64,000 nt of DNA, taken from Ceraceosorus guamensis (taxonomy: Eukaryota > Basidiomycota > Exobasidiomycetes > Ceraceosorales > Ceraceosoraceae). Location of the stretch: contig NW_020290019.1 in assembly GCF_003144195.1 (NCBI RefSeq), forward strand, positions 62,001 to 126,000, given 5' to 3'. The notes beneath the pieces were generated by a model. That model made no database searches. It was not told the origin of the DNA and was given only the letters and a program-made list of their open reading frames with translations. Below are positions 44,862 through 56,070 of the stretch, one piece after another. How positions within the stretch are numbered: the stretch's first letter is position 1; every line of letters begins with the position of its first letter. The position numbers and the translations under genes are program-made.

Positions 44862-47800
44862 ATGGCCAAGCGCTCTTCCGCGGTGTCCGCGGACACTTCC
44901 AAGGTACCCAATTCCTCTTCGACCAACAATGATCTCCACGAAGATGAAAGCCTAGCTACCGAGACCAATCTCAAAGCCAGCGGCTCGTCCATATCGTTCC
45001 TCGAACCTCCTGGCGGGCCTTCCAATGGTGCGCAAGAAGCTGACGACACTTCCGGCTCGCCCGCCAAGAAGAGGAGAAAGAAAGCCGTCTGTGAGCTCGT
45101 TTCTCGCGCGATCCTGCTTCCGTAGGCTACTGCTGACGTTCGTACCACTCGACCGCTTTGGTTTCACGTTGGTCTGCATCGCAATGATGGCGCAAACGTC
45201 CAGCTTGCGTTGCCTGCAGGTGCGTGTATGCCATTTCATTTCGGGCGCGTGTCCCACACGGCGGTGGCTGACCTACCAGCGCCTCTTCTTGCTTTCTATC
45301 ACAGACGAAGAAAGCTCAAATGCGATCGTGGCATGCCATGTGGTGCTTGCCGGGACCGTGGTGAGGCAGCCACCTGCGAGTGGGAGTCTGGTACGCAACC
45401 GCACGTCATGATGGGGACACGCGATACGGCGACGACGGCGCCCTTGGAAGCGCGCATGGATCGAATGGAGACGCTCATGGCTGCCATAGGATCGCGTCTG
45501 GGTGTCAATACAGAGAACGCTTTTCCAGAAGGCAGCACGGTCAATCAAGACGCTATCGAAACGCTGAGAAGATTTGGAGGAAACGCTTCGCCCGTTGCTT
45601 CTCGATCAAATTCTCGCGAGTCGATGGACCCGGCGCTTGCGCTACTCTGGAAGCCAGCGTCCATCATTAGCTGGCCACCCATTTCTCCTCGACCTCCAAA
45701 GACCGACACGCTCGCCGCAGCTTTGACGGCTCTCCCAGACAAGTCCACCGTGGAGGAAATGGGAAACATGTATTTCGACACGGCTTCATGGTCGCACTGG
45801 GTGCTTCCAACCGAAGTCTTTTGGCAAGAAGCATTACCTACCGTGGAGAACCTCCGGGACGCACGTGACAGAGGCGATGCTGCGTGGGCGGAGGTTGCGA
45901 ACAGCGAGCAAATGAATCATTACCTGCGAAACTTGGCTCTCGTCCTAGGTGTATGCGGTCATGCAATGCTGTACAGCCCTCCTTCTTTCTTCGCTCAAGT
46001 TGCACAGCGCACAGCGCACACGGCAGCACCTCGTCACTGCATCCTTGTAGAGGTTGCACAAGCCGTTCTAGACGCTTCCGAGCAGCTCGAAAAGGTGCAT
46101 ATTGTGGGGCTACAAGCGGGTTTGGTTCTTCTCACTGCGGAAACCCTGCTGAAGGGCATGAGTGGTAGGCTCACGGTGCTCCACTTCGCACCGCTCATCC
46201 ATCAAGCGTTTGCCCTTGGACTGGATCAAGAACCGTCTATTCAGACGCCAGTGGCGGAGGCGCAAAGCCGTTTGAGGCTGTTCTTGCTCATTTGCTTTTG
46301 GGAGTGGGGCAACTTGCACACCAAGGTGCGGAACCTCACTGAACAACCACGCAAGCACCCATATCTTTTTGGACCACCTGGCTCCTCGCCCTGGCACGAC
46401 TATGTACGAAGAAACGGCGAATTGCTTCTTCCTCACGAAATCCGCTGGCTCGCATTTGCGCGGATCGTCAATAGGAAACGACAACTGGATGACATGTCAG
46501 AGGCGGACGCTCTGGCTCTCACGATCGAGCTTGGGATGGACCTGAATAAGTTGCATTCGGAAGTTGAGAGAGAAATGACTTCGGAGTCCTTTAGCAAGGA
46601 TGCGATCATCTCGTTCAGCCCTGCGATCCAGCGTCTTCGAAATTTTGAGAACCATCTTGACAGGCATGTCGTCGCCCTCTTCAAGCCTTACTACACGAAT
46701 ATGTGGCTACTAGCCGGTCACAGGACGGCGAGGGATACCTGCTTCGAGGCTGCGAAGAGAATTATTGATGGATTCACATCGACTCTGGGTCAGGCGATGC
46801 CTGGTATCGTTGACAGCGCTATGCAAGAGAGCATCGAAAAGATGCAGGCACTTTTCGAGTACAAGCGCGAAGTGGCGACCCGTTTGGTCTGGACGATTGA
46901 AGCAACTCTGGAGGCTATCAATCTCCTAGAGCTGCACGCACAGCAAGGTGAGTAGTCAAAGATCAGAATGATGTGCTGACTGTCGTATCATGTTGCTGAG
47001 GCTCCACGTCCCAATGGCAGTCGATCTGCACGCTGCCAAAGTCGGCGCGGATGGCACCGTGCAGAGACAGCAAGCTATGAGGAAGTGTGCTGTGACGAAG
47101 CGACTGCTTGTTGCCCTCTCATTGAGGTCATTGCCCGCGCGCTCCGTGGTTAGCAAGCTCCAGCATTCTGCGCTCGCGCGAGCTGAGCCGGGCTTGGCGG
47201 CTACTCGCACGAGTCTCGCCACGGCTACACCAGCCGCAGGCAGCTCTAGACGAGCGAAGCGAGCCCGTGCTGGCTCGATACTTGGCGCGGATAGCTCTCA
47301 AGAACCGCAAAGGAGAGCTTTAGACACCTCCAGCCCTGCACAGGGCGCTGCGCCCCTCGAGCTGCTGGCAGGCGTCTCATCTCGGGCTGCAAGGAACGGC
47401 CATGACGGGGAAAACGGGCTTTCGATGCAAAGTGGATCTGACCCGTACAACCGGCAAGAATCGGATGCGGTGACAAGTTCCTCTCGAGCAGAGGTTAGGG
47501 GCGCAACAGCAAACGTCTTTGAGCAAACGCAGCGTCAGCTCCAAGCTCAAGGTGGAACTCCTCTGATACGACCTGACGGCGAGGTCAGCGCTTTGGACAA
47601 TTTGGACATTGATGCTCTCTTCCGGTTGGTGTTTGGCGACATGAGCTCTACACCTGCCGGCGCACGCGTACCGGTAGACCTTTTCGAGGCTGGTCCCCCC
47701 GAAAGCGTGATGCACACCTTGATGCAACCCCAGCAGCCTTCAGACCAACATTCCCACGCACCCCAATCGCTCCAGTCTCACGCAGGTCTACCCGTTCATC

Positions 47801-48045
47801 CTGCAGAGCAATCGCACACAGCTCACGGATCGCAGACGACGTACGGCTTTCCAGGCTCAGCGCTCAGCGCAGACTCTTCGCACGCATCTTATCAGTCTTT
47901 TCCCTCCTACTCTGCAAGTAGCTTAGCCAGGCAATATCCCTCTGCCAGCGTCGCTCCTACACAAGCTCATTCGCGTCAACCGACCAGAAGCTCAGAACTG
48001 TCTCCTCCTGCTCCTTGGACCTTCGTCGCCGAGCCAAGGCGGTGA
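44862..48045 (+). CDS. Zn2Cys6 fungal transcription factor
   Basis: A nuclear DNA-binding regulator of the Gal4-type zinc binuclear cluster family. Four exons: 44862-45090, 45204-45219, 45305-46947 and 47021-48045, giving 970 residues. The acidic N-terminus carries a basic patch (PAKKRRKKA), a likely nuclear signal. The cluster SCVACRRRKLKCDRGMPC plus GACRDRGEAATC has spacing CX2C-X6-C-X5-CX2C-X8-C (C78, C81, C88, C94, C97, C106). The first two Cys come from a 16-base exon; without it the motif is absent. A helix after the cluster (ARMDRMETLMAAIGSRL) may dimerise. The middle part resembles the fungal middle homology region in composition (VQMLFLLICFWEW-like: seen as RLFLLICFWEWGNL), and the C-terminal third is Gln/Ser/Pro-rich with an acidic-hydrophobic patch NLDIDALFRLVFGD, a plausible activation segment. 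Targets are unknown. Confidence 0.88.
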
Positions 48046-48292
48046 CCAGTTTGAGGGCCCAAAATGACCCAGAATTCGCTGCTCACGCGCAATGGTTCAA
48101 TCAGTCTCTAAAGTGCTTGACATTGCTGCCAACATTACCCGGATAGCAATCGCAATGATCTCATGTTCCATAAGTTTGGATTGTGCAAGGTTCCTTGTGC
48201 TACAAATACAATGTTAGGATCTGCATGAGACACGCCTGTGGAATGAGACACCACGATTTGCTGGTAGACCATGTCTGCGGCCCAGGCCGAGT

Positions 48293-51180
48293 TTAGGCGA
48301 TCGGCGAGCTTAGAATCCAAGTCTCGCCATCTGGTCCAGTCAAACGAGCTTCTCGCGTACCAAAGATCTGCAATGCATGATTCGGGTGCGTGTGAGTTTT
48401 GCTTGCACCTATCGAAAAGGTCCACCAAGAAAGCACTCACAGTGTCTACTATCGGCGTCACGGCGCAGTACTTCCAGTGACCTTGCTTGGCTTTAGCGCT
48501 GATCAATCGGTCTGAGATGCCTGCGTGTACTTCGCGCAAGGATTGCGCTTCGAACTCTATCAAGAGGGCAACTCTGGGCGCGGTAGGTCGATGGACGACT
48601 GGTGGATATTCCGTTCCGCTGCTCGCGAAAGATTCAGACACCTCGTGCTCATGCTTCTCTACCCGATCCTCAAATGGACTTTGTGCGCGGACGCGCAGCA
48701 AGATGCGTGTGGTGGGCGAAGCAGCATGCTCCTGCGAACCCACTCGAAGCACGAGAGCGCTGGCATGCTTCTGAGCGAGATTCGCTCCAAACATGGCAGA
48801 GTAGAAAGCCAAAGATCGTTCCAAATTGGTCACATCCTCGATGACGAAGACAGCACCGCCATTTGCCATTCTGGGCAGTTTCGCCGGGGTTGTTGGACGC
48901 TCCGCTAGGATCAAGGGGCTGATGTGCGCTTGCGCGTGGCTTTCGCTGGCGAGTCCGCCGGGAGAAGCCGCTCGGCCGAAGGCTTCTGCACCTAGGGCAG
49001 CAGCATTCGCTGTAAGCGGCGAAGAGGCCATGGCAAAGTAGGCTAGCGAAGGGGAAGCGCGATCCTTGACGACACTGTGCGAGGTCGTCGTAGAGAAGTC
49101 GAAAGGCGCAGGACGATGGTTCATCGAGCTTCCGGTCTTTGCGCCAGGCGCGCTCAAGCTGGGGGTATGGTCTGTCCCGTCCTCGTTCACAGAGGGCATT
49201 GCGTTCTCCGCTCCCTTTCTCGACGCAGGTCGATTGCTGCCAGACCGTGCCATCTTCGAAGAATCTGGTCCGCCCGCCTGCGTAGCCTCGTTTTCGAACG
49301 AGAACGACTGTCCGCTGGTGGAAGAAGGCGATGTCCGACTCGGCTCATCCAAGTAGCCCATTGCTGCACCTCTACGCGCGCCAAATGAACGGCCCGAAGT
49401 AGTCGAGCTGGCCAAGGACCGCGATCGGCCCAGCGTGCTAGTTCGTACCGTCGCCAGCAGCGCAGGAGCAGCTACCGGTCGAGGCAAAATCGAGTCAGAG
49501 GAATCTCTACGTGTGAAGCTGGGCTTCGAAGGATTGGTGGGCGCGCATACGAACGCGACAGCCTCGTCGGCACTCTCGAACCGCTTCACTATCGGTCCAG
49601 GGACTGAGGGCAAGTGGAGAGGCGGAAAAGCAAGTTTGAGCAAAGTTGTCTCATGCTCAGATTGAGTCCACCTTCAAACTCAACGCACAATTCTGGGTCT
49701 GCCTCGATGCTTCGTCCCTGCGAGAAAAGATTGCACCGATCAGCCGAGGGCGGCAGCTCACGGATACCGTGCCATCAGCGACGTACTCTTCCGTATAAAT
49801 TCCCTTGCGCCATCCCCTTCTGACTGCAAAGAAAGGGGGCGAATGGCCCCTGAGCGCTTCCCTCCTCTCTCTCGCTTCTGAACTCAACATAGCATCCATT
49901 TCATCCCCCAAGCTGATTCCATGTTCGCCATCATTCTGGGCCGTAGCATACGCATAGGGTGGAGGAGCCCAATACCCGGTTGGATAAGCGGAAGATGTGG
50001 GGACAGCCGAGCCTTCTCTCGCTGGTCTACCTCGCGTCGTTGAGGAGATGAGACCTCGGGAGGAAGAAGGAGAGTAGGCCACTGCGCCACTCGGAGAATC
50101 TAGGGCCTGTCGGTCGGTTGCAGTCTTGCGACGCGCGTGACCTTTCTGATGTATGGGCTCCGCGCTTGCCGTTCCCTGAGTGTACGAAGGGGCCATATCA
50201 GCTTGCGTTCCAGTAATCGAGACCAGAGAGTCGAATGATCTTCTTCCAAAGGGAGCTGTCAGATGATAAGGGGAAGGTGTGATGGAGGGTAGAGCCTTGT
50301 CCTCATTGTCGGCTTGTGAAGTCAAAGGGAGGTCAGGCCGAGGCTGCGGCTTTCGCCTCAGGGACAACTTCTTTACGAGCGAGGAGCCACCACTAGATGA
50401 GGAGGTGCTGTTGCCTGGTCCCTCGTTAGGAGGAGCGAGACCAGCTGGTGCGCTCGCATTCGCTCGATCGACTCCTTTGCCTCTTTTATCGTGCAGACCC
50501 GTCTCCAAAGCTGGATCGCTCGAGCTGAGAGGCGCATCTCGCAGGGTGGTGAATTTGGAAGAAGCTCCTCTGCTCGGACCGATCGTACCTCCTGATGCAT
50601 CCCTGTTGCGACCCAATCGCTGCCCAGCACCTACGCTGCTGATAGATGGCACTGATCTCAGAGGTGTCGAAGAGCTGTTCGATGCACTTTTGCTATTGTC
50701 CATCGCCAAGCCTACGACCTGCACATCCCTCAGCGAGGTGTCCGTCTGGACCGGTGGCCTTCCCCACTCTACCACCGCTCCATCCGAGTGTCCCACAGCT
50801 GCCCCACGTCCACCAGGAGAAGAGGAGATGCTGTCGTCGAAAAGCTGATGCGCAGGTCTACGCTCCGATCGAGAAGATTTGCGAGTAGGTGATTGGAGCG
50901 TGGCGAAGCCTAGCCCTGCGAAGCCTGCCGAGGTGGAGGGAGAGCTGGGTCCGATGGTGCTGTTGCTATTAGTGAAAGCATTGGCGGTGTTGGTGTCCAG
51001 ACTGCCTTTGCCTGAAGTCACCGCCTCCGTCGCTATACTGCCATTTGGTAGCAGCTGCGGAGAAGCGGCTTTTCTGGGTCGCAGAGAGAGAGATCGAGCT
51101 AATCCTCGAAGTGCTCCGCCGGTCGTGCTCGTCGCTGCGCCTCCTTGCCCTCGCTCCTTCTCTCTACTGCCTTCTGCCAT
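48293..51180 (-). CDS. RNase-H1-type hybrid-binding domain fused to a VOC (glyoxalase-fold) domain
   Basis: Four exons: 51180-49787, 49717-49689, 49603-48441 and 48367-48293, giving 886 residues. The N-terminal 445 residues are Ser/Pro/Gly-rich and disordered, with basic patches (LRGLARSLSLRPRK; SSLVKKLSLRRKPQPRP). Residues 449-493 match the RNase H1 hybrid-binding (Cauli_VI-type) domain: FFAVRRGWRKGIYT, then EEDEASRQTQN and FPGPIVKRFESADEAVAFV. That match appears only when the 29-base second exon is used. After another disordered stretch, residues about 725-886 read as a VOC module: GGAVFVIEDVTNLERSLAFY, SALVLRVG, TRILLRV, VALLIEFEAQS and, from the last exon, TREARLTGPDGETWILS. No RNase H catalytic domain follows. 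A role linking RNA:DNA hybrids or dsRNA with a metalloenzyme-like fold is unknown. The VOC call is weaker than the hybrid-binding call. Convergent with the Zn2Cys6 gene. Confidence 0.75.
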
Positions 51181-51735
51181 CTTCGTAAGACCTGACTTAA
51201 GAGTGGTCTGTGTGCCCGACGAAGCGGTCGCCAGAAGGTGCTACTATGGGCGGAAGGAGGCAAAGCTACTTGCTTTCGATGCGGAGAGATGTGGCTGCTT
51301 GGCTCCAATCGTGATTGTCCACCAATTGCACGTAAGCAGGCGAGACTGTGCGTAAAGGAGCACAAGCGGAGATCTGACTCGGGGACTATGCGTCTGGTGT
51401 CGCAGACACTTTCATTGGTGCACTGCAAGTCGAATCAAGGGTGGAGGAAGGTGGTGTCACTTTGAGGCTGTATTGGCGAGGTCGCGGTGAGACGGCAAGG
51501 GCAGTCAGAGCGACGCTTCATGGGTCCTGGCATGGAAAACGCGCGTATGTACCCGTCACTCGACTGTACTGGGTCTTGTCTTGCTCGCTTGACGGGGACG
51601 ACGATCTCGTGGATCGTAGGTGTGGTAGGGCACGAGAATCACGCGATTGGTGGAGACTGGTTTGTAGCAGGCCGCACTTCATCAAACATATTCGCAATCG
51701 ACCGTCTCTCATGCCTTGGTGATGTTCACGATCGT

Positions 51736-51768
<33 letters not shown>

Positions 51769-53086
51769 TTGAAGCATCTCTCTAGCCAGGCCGTGAGGAA
51801 CGTTGACTGCCATCATCGCCCGACGCTGATCCCCGTTCGTGGTTCATCTCCGCCGCTCCCTACTCACGCTAAACCGACGGGCGGTATGAGTACGTACAGT
51901 CAGCAGCAGTCGGATGTCGCGCCTGCGGAGATTCGCCTTTATTGCTCGTCCCACCTCGCAGGATCCCGCCGGCGGGGCTGCTTCTGCTGCTGATAGCTCA
52001 GCACAAGCTAAGGTGCTGCACGCCTCTCTGCATGCAGGAACTGACCGCTCTCATTCCTCGCGCGGTTTGTCATCCCCATGCATGTGCCACTCAGACTGAC
52101 ACTTGACTCTTGGAGGTGGTCCCCAACCTCCCAATCCTTTCGTCCAGAACCCACATCGGAGTCACAATAGTCCCAGAGTGCGATGGGTGAGTCAGTCGCC
52201 TCTGATATGTCACTCAGACTGTCGACTCCATGACCATCCGCGGTCACTTGCACTTACACTTCCAACGCGCCAGAGTGATATGTAGCGACTCGTGACCGAA
52301 CACCACCACCAGTGACCCCTTGCCCCCTCCCCGGCCAGGTCACGAAACGTGTCCGTGTGCACGGCTGCACGTCGGGCAGCGTCTGAAAATCGTAATTCAT
52401 GTGAAGACTCCGCTAGGAGGAGCAGCAAGACAGATCCCGAATTGCTTGCCGCTCGCTTTCAAAACGTGCTGCTGAGATACAGCTGCAAGAAACCCATCTG
52501 CCCATGCATCCTTCCATCACGATTTGGGGGCAGCTCAATGGCCTACGAATACTGTGGAGGAGCAAGGATGTAAATGATCCAGCGGCGTCGGCAATAGCAG
52601 CAAGCTGTCCTGATTCGAAACAGACACATCTTCTTCTTGATACCCATACACATAGATTGAAAGCCACAAACAGGTCCGACACGTGCCAAGGCTTGCTACT
52701 TCGCGACGGGGCGCAAATCCCTGAATTCCAAATTCGTCGTGCCGAGCGCATGGCAGGTCTTAGGGATCGTTTCACAGCAAGCCTGCATTCTTCATTTGAA
52801 GCCGGATACCACACCATGATGGGCGCCACAGCGCACAATCTCGCCACACACCGCGAGAATGGCGTTGGGTGCGATTTACCAGTCACCAATGGAATTAGAG
52901 AGTGGGAAATGAATGCGATCGTTATTTGCAGGGTCATACAGCGAGCGGGGGATCTGATGAAGAATGTGTGCTGACGACGCAAGCAAGAAGGAAATCAATA
53001 CCAAAGTTGAATGTCCGAAAATATTGTTCTCGAGAAGCAGCGAATGGGGTTGGCGCCTCCCCTCGCAGAGCGTCCGAGCGCCTTGT
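51181..53086. other. long intergenic region
   Basis: About 1.9 kb between the hybrid-binding/VOC gene start and the hydrolase stop. It contains the CAG tract and scattered GCGACTCGTGACC-like words (near 52287). Open frames here, including 52413-52982 on the minus strand, lack family resemblance. No RNA gene recognised. Confidence 0.45.
51736..51768. repeat. (CAG)n trinucleotide tract
   Basis: Nine perfect CAG units, then CAA CAG, in an intergenic stretch upstream of the hybrid-binding/VOC gene. Confidence 0.9.
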
Positions 53087-54813
53087 TCACAAAAGCTTGC
53101 GCTTGCTCTCTGCTTCCCACTGCTCTTGCTCCCAAGTTGAAGTGTTGTTGGAGAAGAGGAAGGGTAGAATGAAGAAGGCGAGAGCCGTTCCTGCAACCGA
53201 GCCTCCAAGCAAAGCGTACGCTACGATCTTGTGGATCGGCGTTGCGAATGCTCGAGGAGGAGGATTGGGCACAGCGCCAGTCGTTTTGTTCTTGTCGCCT
53301 GGGTTGCGCAAATCAGTCAAGGCAGGTTGACGAGTTTGGATGCCATCCGTGAACAGGCGTTGTAGCTGTGTACATTCCGCATGTGCAATTGAGGTCAGCG
53401 AATGAGGTCACTGCGTTGCTCTGACCCAATCTCTCTCACCGTAAAGTTCCAAGAAATCATCGAGTAGTCCTGGTGGGTAGCGTTGGGAACGTAGTCCACC
53501 GTGTGCGTGGAGGGAAAGCCGCCATTATTCTCGTAGGCCAACACGAATTGGTTGCCACGGTTCAAGTGGTTCCCGCCTTGAGTGATAGCTTCGCAGTGAG
53601 TGTCACCAGCACCGTTATCCAGCAGACCAAGTCCGTAGTGCACGTTGCGCGTCTTGAAGCGGTCCACCACATCTTGTCGGTTTGCAATAACATCCTTGCG
53701 AGCGTACTTGGAAACCTTGGTCTGGTTACCGCCCAGCCCATATTGCCATTCGTCAAAGGTCGCTGAACAGTTGCTCGTAGGGAATGTTCGCGAGTCCGAG
53801 AGCCAAGCCCAAGAACCGGGGTTACCGATCCAGTAGTGAATGTTACGGTCGTATGCCTTCGTCTTCTTCAAGAGCGCATAACGCTGGACCGCTTGGCCTC
53901 CCATGGAATGGCCTGCGAACGCCACCGATGTCAAAGCTGGGAATTGCTTCTGATCGAAGAGCCAGTCAGTGAAGGCATCCAAGACGTCGTAAGTGGTGAT
54001 GCTGCGCGTGAGATTTGGAGATCGGCTGTAACCGCCGGATTGCCATTGAGAGCCGTGGAAGATGAGGTCGGTTGGTCTTGAAGCGCCGTACTCTTGATCG
54101 AATTGGTTTAGCCAAGCAGGGCCGATGACGACGACGTCGTCAAAATTTGTCAGGCCGTATTGCTGGAAATTCGTGACAGTGACGTTCAACGCGATGCGAA
54201 TAAGCTGAGAGTATTTCCAACTATCACGGGGTTTACCAGGCATAGTGATGACTGCTCGCTTGATCGTTGATGCACGATCTTGCCAGCCCGCCGAGATGTA
54301 GAATGGCTGCGTGGCACCAGGGACAACCTCCCATGTCCGGTTCAATTGGAACCCAACTACGTCTGGAAGCCCAGTCCAACCTTGAGTGTTTTGTGCATCG
54401 TCGCCTGCTGGGTTGGCATTGGCATTGGGAACCCAGTCGACATTCCTGTTCCAAGAATATTGATTGTTTGGTCCGAAAGGGTCGCTCTCAGAGTCTCCAC
54501 TGATAAGTGTGAAGGGTAGGTTGCCGCCTCCCTGGGTGTTGCCCCAGACACCTTCTAGACTGTCTGCTTGCCTAGCAGCCCCAATGGGATCAGTCTGTGC
54601 CTGCTGCATGATCTGTTGTTGAAGTGCGTCGGTCGCTGGGACTTGCGCGGGAGCCTGCGCTTGCCGGGCGACGAGGTCGAGCAGCTCTGATCTAGGTCGT
54701 CGGCGCATCTGGTGAGTGGCCGGCTTGGTACTGCCCATGTCTCGTGCTAGACATGAGGCAGCGCTCAGGACGGCAGCAGCCGCAAGGGCGCTTCCGGACG
54801 CGAAGACACGCAT
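53087..54813 (-). CDS. secretory alpha/beta hydrolase with C-terminal membrane anchor
   Basis: Two exons, 54813-53440 and 53365-53087, give 550 residues. The N-terminus is a signal peptide (MRVFASGSALAAAAVLSAAS then CLARD), followed by a Gln/Ala/Pro linker. The hydrolase core shows FHGSQWQSGG, the nucleophile elbow AGHSMGGQAVQRYALL (Ser303), an Asp candidate in GLLDNGAGDTHCE and a His candidate in PNATHQDYS (His447), so a catalytic triad is plausible. Several NxS/T sites suit a secreted domain. The intron after WNFT removes an in-frame stop and joins a second exon with a membrane segment at about 504-529 (IVAYALLGGSVAGTALAFFI) and a short tail ending SKRKLL. Without the intron the protein would be soluble and secreted, and the 3' exon would look like a separate small gene. 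The substrate is unknown; a cell-wall or lipid esterase is possible. Confidence 0.78.
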
Positions 54814-56070
54814 GTTGAGGCTTGATCAAGCGGGTTCAGGACTGAGGTCCTTGGGATATCGGGTCGCGTACCGAAGTGGCCTGTATGCGCTTGTCTCAGA
54901 CTGTGCAACTGACTCAGCGACGTCGACGAGAGTGTTCTGCTAGACTTGCCGGAATCCCGTTGGAGGCGAGCGTGACTACAAAAGAGCGTTGAAGAGGCGA
55001 TGGCAGGTGAGAGCTGGGAGCGTAATACAGTCAAAGTGATGGTGTTTAGAATTGTAGATGGCGGCAGCCTTTGAATGCTGGGCGCACTTTATCGCAACCC
55101 AAAAATGGCGCGCACAGCAGCAGCAGGTGCAAGGTGTCAAGCCTTGAGCAGCATCGCAGCAGCAGCGATTCGCGCGCTCTGCACACGCACGCGCCCTGCT
55201 GTATCCGTAGCCTTGAATCAAGAATGCATGCATGCATGCATATTGGGCGATTGAGCAGTCATTCAAGATTCTAACCAGCGCGCGCAGTCGCGGCTTGGCA
55301 GGCCTCACGCTCCTCGTGACTGGCAGGCGGCCAAGACGCACCTGGGCGCCATAATGGGCGCGCTGCCTCGAAACGCGTGTGCACGCAGCTCAGGAGCTCT
55401 CATGCACATCTGCTGCTGCATGGATGTCTGCTGTCCACCTCATTAAATAAAGAGGCGGGCCGGGTTCTGTAGCTACAGCAAATTTCGTGACGCGATCCGC
55501 CTCAGGGAAATCAAAACGAATACAAGCTTGTGTGACACGGGCTGTTCAGTCAAGTCCAGATTGATGGGTCGGTCGTAAACCGCGCGCTTCGAAATTACAA
55601 AAGTTCTTGATTAATCTGAATCTTGGGTATCACGAATGATCGAATGAGCTTCTGAGATCAAATGTTGTACGTTCCTGCCTGATGGACTTTTAACTCTCCT
55701 TCAATCGTGAATCACCGCAACGGCGAGCACATTTTCGATTCTAGACTCTTGACTTCGTTGCCATTCCCTTGGCTGTGCAATCAGACTTGAAGAACCCGTG
55801 ATCAGGATGGTACGTAGCAAGCAGCAGGTGCAGTCAAAATACAGAACGCACCAGAAAGCAATTTGAATCAGAGGTTTTAAATAGAAAGATCGAGATATCA
55901 GGCCTCAAGCGTCAAGTTGTTAAGCGAGGAAGGTGAGTCGACCCAGTGTAAGGGAGGTGGAGCAGATGTTTCAAGGCGATCAGATGCTTTGTAAATGTGC
56001 GTGAGGCTTCTGTAGACAGCAACGTATCGCAAACCCCGTGGACTACGTGGCGGCGCCGAATGGAACAGGT
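54814..56070. promoter_or_regulatory. intergenic region upstream of the hydrolase gene
   Basis: About 1.26 kb. Contains AATCAAGAATGCATGCATGC at 55216-55235, TCTTGATTAATCTGAATCTTGGGTATCACGAA-type words (55600-55636) and CAATCGTGAATCACC near 55704. No gene was recognised. Confidence 0.45.

Noticed and set aside
49656-49761. Direct splice from GTGAGC at 49761 to the acceptor at 49656 in the hybrid-binding/VOC gene.
   Set aside because: It is in phase but destroys the hybrid-binding motif, whereas the two-intron model with a 29-base exon restores it fully.
52413-52982. A 189-codon minus-strand frame.
   Set aside because: Composition is rich in Cys, Ser and Arg without domains; no splice or promoter support.
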